Positions 1-5,096 of a stretch of 6,865 bases of DNA are shown in pieces. The notes below the pieces were generated by a model that did no database searches, was not told where the DNA came from, and worked only from the letters and a program-made list of their open reading frames with translations. How positions within the stretch are numbered: the first letter of the stretch is position 1; every line of letters starts with the position of its first letter. Origin of the DNA: Gemmatimonadota bacterium (GTDB lineage Bacteria; Gemmatimonadota; Gemmatimonadetes; Longimicrobiales; Gaopeijiaceae); NCBI GenBank assembly GCA_030550695.1, contig JAUQOX010000160.1:1-6865 (forward strand), read 5' to 3'. The position numbers and the translations under genes were made by a program.

Positions 1-10
1 AAGACCTGTG

Positions 11-39
11 CCTCCCTTACCCCCGGGGCGGTAGGGAGG
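11..39. terminator. Inverted repeat beyond rlmI, possible terminator hairpin without U-tract
   Basis: CCTCCCT (11-17) pairs with AGGGAGG (33-39). With T18 bulged, ACC (19-21) pairs with GGT (30-32), giving 10 bp around an 8-nt loop. It lies about 50 bases past the rlmI stop. No T-run follows it on either strand, so it is not a classical intrinsic terminator. It could stabilise the 3' end, assist Rho-dependent or bidirectional termination, or belong to a neighbour outside the window. Confidence 0.35.
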
Positions 40-56
40 TTCGGGGGAGGGGGGGG
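25..56 (+). other. Predicted G-quadruplex motif downstream of rlmI
   Basis: Four G-runs occur on the plus strand: 25-28 (4), 34-36 (3), 43-47 (5) and 49-56 (8), with loops of 5, 6 and 1 bases. This fits the usual G3+/N1-7 pattern. The plus strand is the template for rlmI, so a fold here could slow polymerase after the rlmI stop. It overlaps the hairpin at 11-39, so both cannot form on the same strand at once. Confidence 0.4.
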
Positions 57-82
57 CGCCGCCCGCCCCGCCCACGGCGCCC
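54..82. repeat. GC-rich inverted repeat immediately after rlmI
   Basis: GGGCGCC (54-60) is complementary to GGCGCCC (76-82), a 7-bp all-GC stem with a 15-nt loop, six bases past the rlmI stop. A second GGCGCCC copy at 83-89 overlaps the stop codon and could pair instead. No U-tract follows. It may act with the hairpin at 11-39 as the 3' end of the guaA operon, but such a stem is also easily formed by chance in this sequence. Confidence 0.25.
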
Positions 83-88
83 GGCGCC

Positions 89-1312
89 CTACTCCACCTG
101 AACCAGGAGCCCTTTGAGGTAGGTCCCCTCCGGAAAGGCCAGGGCGGTGGGGTGGTCGGGCCCGGCCTGGAGTCGGGCCAGGATGCGGCCTTCCCGGCCC
201 GCATCCAGGGCGGCATCTGCCACGATCTTTTGGAAGAGGGCCTCCTCCATGTGGCCCGAACAGGAAAACGTGAACAAGAGGCCTCCGGGGCGGAGGAGGT
301 GGAAGGCCTGGAAGTTGATGTCCTTGTAGCCCCGGGCCGCACGCTCCACCTGGGATGCGGATTCGGCGAACTTGGGGGGATCCAGGACCACGAGGTCAAA
401 CCTCCGCCCTTCGCTCCGGAGACTCCTCAGTTCGACAAAGGCGTCCCCCTTGCGGTTCTCCCAGCGGTCCCGGGGCAGGTCGTTGAGGAGGAGGTTTTCC
501 TCTCCCAGGGCCAGGGCTTCTTCCGAACTGTCCAGGTTGGTGACCCCGAGGGCGCCCCCGGCCAAGGCGGCCACCCCGAAGGCGCCCGTGTAGGAGAAGG
601 CGTTCAAGACCTCCCGGCCCAGGGCGTGTTCCTGAACCCGCCTGCGGTTTTCGCGCTGGTCCAGGTAGAAGCCGGTCTTGTGGCCGGCCCGGAGGTCTAC
701 CAGGAACCGGCAGGGACCCTCCCGGATTTCCACCCGCGAAGGGGGCTCTTCCCCCCACAGGAGCCCCGTCCGCAGGGGAAGCCCTTCCTTTTCCCGCACC
801 GGCACGTCGCTTCGCTCCCAGATGCCCAGCAAGGGGAGTCCGGGGAACGCGGTTTCCCAGCCTTGCCGAAGGGCCTCCACCAACGGGACCCGCCACCGCT
901 CGACCCCTGCGCCGAGGAACTGCACGCAGAGGTGGGAACCGTACCGGTCGGCCACGAGTCCCGGCAGGCCGTCGTTTTCCCCGTAGACGAGACGCAAGGC
1001 GTCCAGGTCCCGGGTTTCCGGCAGAAGGCTCCTCCGGAGCAGGGAGGCCAGGACCCGACCCCGCAGGAAGCCCTCGTTCACCTCTTCCTCTTCCCGGAAG
1101 GTCCACACCCGGGCCGCGATCTGCGAAGCGGGGGAAAAGGCCCCCCGGGCCAACCACTGGCCCTGGGAGGAACGGATCTCCACCGTGTCGCCGGCGGTGG
1201 GGGAGCCCTCCACCCTGGCCACGGCCCCGGAGAACACCCAGGGATGCCCTCGAAGGAGCGAGCGTTCCCGCCCGGGGCGAAGGAAGAGGGTGGGTCGAGG
1301 GCTGCGGCTCAT
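89..1312 (-). CDS. rlmI: 23S rRNA (cytosine-5)-methyltransferase RlmI-like, complete
   Basis: Encodes 407 residues, close to E. coli RlmI (YccW, about 396). RlmI uses S-adenosylmethionine to methylate C5 of C1962 in 23S rRNA. Seen: an N-terminal PUA-type RNA-binding region opening with RGHPWVFSGAV (21-31) and SPASQIAARVWTF (60-72); the linker motif YGENDGLPGLVADRYG (110-125); the family signature GHKTGFYLDQRENR (210-223); SAM motif I around VLNAFSYTGAFG (235-246); the acidic SAM-binding stretch NLDSSEEAL (259-267); DPPKF (311-315); and FSCSGHM (349-355), whose Cys351 is the likely catalytic nucleophile. It aligns nearly end to end with E. coli RlmI as I remember it. The start is fixed by AAGGAG four bases upstream (1317-1322). 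It is last of three co-directional genes, 36 nt after the amidohydrolase stop, so probably transcribed with them. A related m5C methyltransferase of the same COG1092 family with a different rRNA target cannot be excluded. Confidence 0.92.
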   Translation of the reverse strand: MSRSPRPTLFLRPGRERSLLRGHPWVFSGAVARVEGSPTAGDTVEIRSSQGQWLARGAFSPASQIAARVWTFREEEEVNEGFLRGRVLASLLRRSLLPETRDLDALRLVYGENDGLPGLVADRYGSHLCVQFLGAGVERWRVPLVEALRQGWETAFPGLPLLGIWERSDVPVREKEGLPLRTGLLWGEEPPSRVEIREGPCRFLVDLRAGHKTGFYLDQRENRRRVQEHALGREVLNAFSYTGAFGVAALAGGALGVTNLDSSEEALALGEENLLLNDLPRDRWENRKGDAFVELRSLRSEGRRFDLVVLDPPKFAESASQVERAARGYKDINFQAFHLLRPGGLLFTFSCSGHMEEALFQKIVADAALDAGREGRILARLQAGPDHPTALAFPEGTYLKGLLVQVE

Positions 1313-1348
1313 GGTGCTCCTTCCCTTGACCCCGGACGCACGGCCCCC

Positions 1349-3079
1349 CTAGCGGTTCGTTCCGTCGAAACGCACCTGTCCGCCTACAATGGTATACAGG
1401 ACCCGGGTGTGGGGGATCTCCTCCTCGGGGATGGTCAGGATGTCCTTGGAAAGCACCGTGATGTCGGCAAGCTTTCCGGGGGTCAGGGTTCCCTTGACGT
1501 CCTCTTCGAATCCGGCGTAGGCCCCGTTCACGGTGTAGGCCCGCAGGGCCTCCAGGCGGGTCAGGGCCTGCTCGGGGAAGAAGGCCTTTCCGTCGGCCGG
1601 GCGGCGGGTCACGAAGGCGTAGAAGCCGGCCATGGCGTCCACCGGTTCCACCGGCGCGTCGGTGCCGTTGGCGATGACGGCCCCCCCGTCCATCAGACTG
1701 CGCCATACATAGGCTCCTTCCCGAGCCCGGTTCTCGCCCAGGCGAGGGAGGACGAAGGGGGCGTCGGAGGTGCAGTGGACGGCCTGCATGGAGGCGATGA
1801 CCCCCAGTTGTCCGAAGCGGGGGATGTCGGCGGGGTGGAGGTGCTGGGCGTGTTCGATCCTCCACCGCCAATCCGTCCGGTCCGGATAAGCCCGGAAGCT
1901 CCTCTCATAGAGGTCCAGGACCTCGCGGTTGGCCCGGTCGCCGATGGCGTGGACGGCCAACTGGAAGCCGTGCTCGGCGGCGATGCGGGCCGTTTCCTCG
2001 ATGTCGGCCATGGGGGTGGTGTTCAGACCCACGTGGCCGGGGAGGTCGCTGTAGGGCTCCAGGAGCCAGGCGCCCCGGGACCCCAGGGCGCCGTCGGCCA
2101 GACGCTTGATGGTCCGCACCGTCAGGTGGTGGTCCCCATAGCCCACAAGACGGTAGGACGGGAGGCGGGCCCGGAGCTCGTCGTTCGGCGCGTTGAGCCA
2201 AACATGGAGGCGGACCCCCAGCTTCCCTTCGTCGGCCAGGGCCCGGTACAGGTCCACGGTGGCAAACCCCACTCCGGCATCGTGGGCCGTGGTGATCCCG
2301 TTCCGGAGGAGTTCTTGCGCTGCCAGTTCCGCGACCTTCCGGGGGTCGGGGGGAGTGGCCTGTTCCCGAACGGGATCCAGCAGGGCATCGGCCTCTTCCC
2401 GGAACACGCCGATGGGCCGGCCCCGGGCGTCCCGGAGGATCTGGCCGCCGGGGGGATCGGGGGTCCGGGCGGTGATCCCGGCCATCGCCATGGCCCGGGC
2501 GTTGGCGAAGGTGGCGTGGCCCGAGGCGTGGACCAAAATGACGGGATGCTCGGGGGAAACGGCCGAGAGGGCGTCGTGGACGGGGAAGCCTTCCACGTTG
2601 GGTTGGGGGGTGCGGTCCCACTTTTCCTGGTGCCACCCTCGGCCCCGAATGAGGGTTCCCGGGGGCGATTCGGCGGCGGCCTGGGCCACCATGGCCACGA
2701 TCTCGTCCCAGTTGGCCGCCCGGGTCAGGTCTAACTGAAGGCGGGCCTCCCCCACCCCCATGAAGTGGAGATGGCTGTCGATGAGGCCGGGGACGGCCAA
2801 GGCGCCCTCCAGGTCCAGCACCCGGGTTTGGGGCCCCACGAAACGGCGGATCTCGGAGTCGGTGCCCAGGGCCACGATCCGTCCCTCCCGGGCCGCCAGG
2901 GCCTGGGCCTGGGGGACGGCCTCGTCCAGGGTCACGATCTTGCCGTTGAGAAGGACCAGGTCGGCGGGAGGCGTGGGCTCCCGGCAGGAAAGGAACAAGG
3001 AGCAGAGCCCCGCCCAGAGGAAGGGGCGGAGACCGGAGGCCCGAAGGCCGCCCGTGCCGGAAAGGATGCGCTCGTTCAT
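1349..3079 (-). CDS. Exported amidohydrolase (amidohydrolase-3 / YtcJ-like), probable lipoprotein
   Basis: Encodes 576 residues from the chosen ATG. The family hydrolyses C-N bonds in a metal-bearing TIM barrel flanked by a small beta-sandwich; the substrate here is unknown. Seen: sandwich strands ADLVLLNGKIVTLDE (39-53); metal-binding HxH in GLIDSHLHFMGVG (98-110, His103 and His105); GWHQEKWD (148-155); IKRLADGALGSRGA (324-337), whose Lys325 is in the place of the bridging lysine; AVHAIGDRA (375-383, His377); RIEHAQ (407-412, His410); NGTDAPVEP (471-479, Asp474); and the terminal return to the sandwich, GKLADITVLSKD (535-546). All expected ligand positions are present, so it looks active. 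The N-terminus has Arg residues, a hydrophobic run (19-30) and LFLSC with Cys32, followed by a Pro-rich stretch. This suggests a lipoprotein signal, although Phe at -3 is an imperfect lipobox. The frame is open further upstream into guaA, but that extension is low-complexity. ATG 3079 follows the guaA stop by 11 nt with GAGGG as ribosome site. An ATG at 3100 is a weaker alternative. Confidence 0.87.
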   Translation of the reverse strand: MNERILSGTGGLRASGLRPFLWAGLCSLFLSCREPTPPADLVLLNGKIVTLDEAVPQAQALAAREGRIVALGTDSEIRRFVGPQTRVLDLEGALAVPGLIDSHLHFMGVGEARLQLDLTRAANWDEIVAMVAQAAAESPPGTLIRGRGWHQEKWDRTPQPNVEGFPVHDALSAVSPEHPVILVHASGHATFANARAMAMAGITARTPDPPGGQILRDARGRPIGVFREEADALLDPVREQATPPDPRKVAELAAQELLRNGITTAHDAGVGFATVDLYRALADEGKLGVRLHVWLNAPNDELRARLPSYRLVGYGDHHLTVRTIKRLADGALGSRGAWLLEPYSDLPGHVGLNTTPMADIEETARIAAEHGFQLAVHAIGDRANREVLDLYERSFRAYPDRTDWRWRIEHAQHLHPADIPRFGQLGVIASMQAVHCTSDAPFVLPRLGENRAREGAYVWRSLMDGGAVIANGTDAPVEPVDAMAGFYAFVTRRPADGKAFFPEQALTRLEALRAYTVNGAYAGFEEDVKGTLTPGKLADITVLSKDILTIPEEEIPHTRVLYTIVGGQVRFDGTNR

Positions 3080-3090
3080 GGCCGGACCCT

Positions 3091-4905
3091 CTATTCCCAT
3101 TCGATGGTGGCCGGGGGTTTGGAGGTGATGTCCAGGGCCACGCCCCCCACCCCCGGCAGCGCCAGGACCCGCCGGCGGATCTCTTCCAGGGCCGCCTTGG
3201 GCATGGGGTAGGGTCGGGCGGTCATGGCCCGTTCCGAGGTGATGGGGCGTACCACCACCAGTTCCCCCCCTTCCGGCCCCAAGGCGAGGGGGACCAGAAC
3301 CGTCGGGCATTGCCAGATCTCGTCATAGAGCCCGTGGGTGCGGAGCACCTCCGTGACGATGGCGTCGGCCTCCCGAAGCAGATCCAAGCGCTCCGGGGTG
3401 ACGTAGGCCGCCAGGGGCGTGGCCCGGGCGGGGTGGTGGCCGGTGAGGTTCCAGATGCAGCGGTTCACGCCGGGCACCTCCTTGGTGATCAGGGTGGCAG
3501 CCCGGAGAAGTTCCTCCCAAGGGGCTTCCCCCGTGAGGAGAACCGGGTGCTCGTAGGCCCTGAGGTCGGCCTTCACCCCCACGCTTCGGATGGGGAGGAG
3601 AAGGGCCTGGAGGCCCAGCTCGCCGGCCAGCCGGGCCAGGGCCGGCTCCGACTCTTCGAACCCGGTGCAGTCCGGCTCGCCGCGGTTGCAAAGGAGCCGA
3701 ACCCCGAGGCCGGGGCCCGGGAACGGGTGCCGCCACAGGAGATCTTGGGGAATCCCCAGTCGTTCTCCCAGTTCCCGGACCTCCACCTTGTAGAGTTCCG
3801 CCAAGGGCTCCACCACTTTGCCTTGGCGGATCATCTCCTCGATGATGGGGACGCGGTTGTGGTGGGTCTTGATGACGTCGGCCCGGCGGGTCCCGCCGGT
3901 CTCGATGGTGTCGGGGTAGATGGTCCCTTGGCCCAACAGGTGATGGGCGATCCCCAGCTCCTCCGCCGTGGCCTGAAAGACCTCGACGAAGGTGTCCCCG
4001 ATGATGCGGCGCTTCTCCTCCGGCTCCACCACCCCCTCGAGGGCCTTCAGGAAAGTCGCTCCGGCGTCCACGAAGTGGAGGTGCTCGCCCAATCCCAGTT
4101 CCCGGAAGCGGGCCAGCACCTGGGCGCTCTCGTTCTTCCGCATGAGGCCGTTGTCGATATGGAGGAGGTGGAGCCGCCCCGGCCCCAGGGCTCGCCCCAG
4201 AAGGACCGCCGCCACGGTGGAATCCACTCCCCCGGAAACCAGCAGGAACACGGACTCGTTCCCCACCTGCTGCCGGATCCGTTCCACCGCTTCTTCGAGA
4301 TAGCGCTCCATGCTCCAGGAGGGGCGGCACCCGCAGATCTCCAGGACGAAGTTTCGGAGCATTTCGGTCCCGTGAACCGTGTCGTCCACCTCGGCATGGA
4401 ACTGGAAGCCGTAGCGCCGCAAGGAGTCGGACCCGATGGCGGCGAACCGGTGGGGCTTCCCTCCCGTGAGGGTGTAGCCCAGCTCCCGGAAGCCGGGGCC
4501 CACCGACACCACCGAGTCGTAGTGGCTCATCCAGACCTGTTCCACGGGCCCGAGTCCCCGGAACAAGGGGTGCTCCTCGGGGATGTGGAGATCCGCCGGT
4601 CCCCACTCCCGCCCCCCATGGATCACCTCGCCTCCGTAGTGCTTGGCGATCTCCTGGTGGCCGAAGCAGAGACCCAGGATGGGGACGTCGAGGTCGTAGA
4701 TGGCCTTGTTGTAGTCCTGGTCTTCGCCATGGGAGGACAGGGACGGAGAACCCGAGATGATGATGCCCTTGTAGGGCAGAAAGGCCTCGATGGGATCCTC
4801 CGGCTGGCGGATTTCGGCCAGGACTCCCAGGCGGCGGACCTTGGTGGCGATGAGGTGGGCGTACTGCCCGCCGAAATCCACAACGGCAATCCGATCGTGG
4901 GACAT
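3091..4905 (-). CDS. guaA: GMP synthase (glutamine-hydrolysing), long two-module form
   Basis: Encodes 604 residues, against about 525 for E. coli GuaA. It converts XMP, ATP and glutamine to GMP in the cytoplasm. Seen: a class I glutamine amidotransferase domain (about 5-190) with nucleophile Cys80 in GLCFGHQ, and His170 and Glu172 in FHAEVDD; an ATP-pyrophosphatase domain with P-loop SGGVDST (224-230), HIDNGLMRKNE (249-259), GDTFVEVF (303-310), LGQGTIYPDTIE (324-335), KTHHN (346-350) and HPFPGPGLGVR (393-403). The C-terminus then departs from the short form. A first module (about 404-506) carries LLPIRSVGVKADLRAY (436-451) and GVNRCIWNLTG (479-489). A second (about 507-604) starts LLREADAI (509-516) and ends KPPATIEWE. 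This order matches human GMPS as I remember it. Ala171 replaces the usual Pro between catalytic His and Glu. The start is supported by GGAAAGAG nine bases upstream. It is first of three co-directional genes, so its promoter probably lies in the 4906-5096 gap. Confidence 0.95.
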   Translation of the reverse strand: MSHDRIAVVDFGGQYAHLIATKVRRLGVLAEIRQPEDPIEAFLPYKGIIISGSPSLSSHGEDQDYNKAIYDLDVPILGLCFGHQEIAKHYGGEVIHGGREWGPADLHIPEEHPLFRGLGPVEQVWMSHYDSVVSVGPGFRELGYTLTGGKPHRFAAIGSDSLRRYGFQFHAEVDDTVHGTEMLRNFVLEICGCRPSWSMERYLEEAVERIRQQVGNESVFLLVSGGVDSTVAAVLLGRALGPGRLHLLHIDNGLMRKNESAQVLARFRELGLGEHLHFVDAGATFLKALEGVVEPEEKRRIIGDTFVEVFQATAEELGIAHHLLGQGTIYPDTIETGGTRRADVIKTHHNRVPIIEEMIRQGKVVEPLAELYKVEVRELGERLGIPQDLLWRHPFPGPGLGVRLLCNRGEPDCTGFEESEPALARLAGELGLQALLLPIRSVGVKADLRAYEHPVLLTGEAPWEELLRAATLITKEVPGVNRCIWNLTGHHPARATPLAAYVTPERLDLLREADAIVTEVLRTHGLYDEIWQCPTVLVPLALGPEGGELVVVRPITSERAMTARPYPMPKAALEEIRRRVLALPGVGGVALDITSKPPATIEWE

Positions 4906-4975
4906 GGGGTGGCGCTCTTTCCGGGGCCGTGGGGTGCCGAGAAGGATGAAACGCTGGAAGGATAGTCAAGGAAAG

Positions 4976-5003
4976 GCCCCTCGCCTACCCCCTTCTCAGG
5001 GGC
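4976..5003 (-). other. Small hairpin with two alternative pairings in the putative guaA leader
   Basis: On the minus (guaA) strand CCCCT-GAGA-AGGGG (5002-4989) forms a 5-bp stem capped by a GNRA tetraloop. The 5' arm, GCCCCT (5003-4998), can instead pair with AGGGGC (4981-4976), giving 6 bp with a 16-nt loop. The two foldings exclude each other. In DNA this rich in G and C short complementarity is common, so this may be chance, and it lies in the transcript only if the start site is upstream of about 5003. Confidence 0.25.
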
Positions 5004-5083
5004 GGTCCATGGGCCCACATTGGGGTCGTTGCCCTGGGGTTGCAGGGTCCGTACCCCCCACCCGCACCGTAGCCTCGTCTCTC

Positions 5084-5090
5084 AGGAGGT
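5084..5090 (+). promoter_or_regulatory. Shine-Dalgarno site of the tricorn-like gene
   Basis: AGGAGGT is a full-length match to the anti-Shine-Dalgarno core, six bases before ATG 5097. It decides the start of the truncated gene, because the protein then begins with a good signal peptide. It is the strongest ribosome site in the window and suggests efficient translation. Confidence 0.85.
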
Positions 5091-5096
5091 AGCTCC

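Larger units (their letters stand above)
4906..5096. promoter_or_regulatory. Divergent intergenic region with presumed promoters for guaA and the tricorn-like gene
   Basis: This 191-bp gap is the only non-coding stretch big enough to hold promoters for both units. On the minus strand TTGACT (4969-4964) is a five-of-six match to a sigma-70 -35 box, but the hexamer 17 bases on (TCCTTC, 4946-4941) is a poor -10. On the plus strand no convincing -35/-10 pair was found; TTGCAG (5040-5045) and TTGCCC (5029-5034) lack a good -10. An 8-bp palindrome TGGGCCCA sits at 5010-5017. No purine riboswitch core or clear PurR-like operator was recognised. The regulatory role is inferred from layout. Confidence 0.45.

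Noticed and set aside
1..114. C-terminal end of a plus-strand gene entering from the left
   Set aside because: One plus frame stays open to 112-114, but it translates to low-complexity Gly/Ala/Pro/Arg and overlaps rlmI; nothing supports it.
396..1871. Second long minus-strand frame overlapping rlmI and the amidohydrolase
   Set aside because: Arg/Pro/Gly-rich translation in a shifted frame of two well-supported genes.
152..2734. Plus-strand open frame of about 860 codons antisense to rlmI and the amidohydrolase
   Set aside because: It is Gly/Pro/Val/His-rich with no recognisable domain, no ribosome site, and runs opposite two genes with clear family motifs. Long antisense frames are expected in GC-rich coding DNA.
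3080..3310. Amidohydrolase starting at 3310, giving a 77-residue N-terminal extension inside guaA
   Set aside because: The extension is low-complexity Gly/Pro/His sequence templated by guaA and would bury the signal peptide; ATG 3079 has its own ribosome site.
3310..4965. Plus-strand open frame of about 550 codons antisense to guaA
   Set aside because: Mirror frame of guaA; composition-driven, no motifs, and guaA has full catalytic motifs throughout.
3323..4969. Alternative minus-strand frame through guaA
   Set aside because: Pro/Arg/His-rich shadow of guaA without domains.
5010..5017. Palindrome TGGGCCCA as a repressor operator
   Set aside because: Only 8 bp, all GC-rich, with no second copy in the gap; expected by chance at this base composition.
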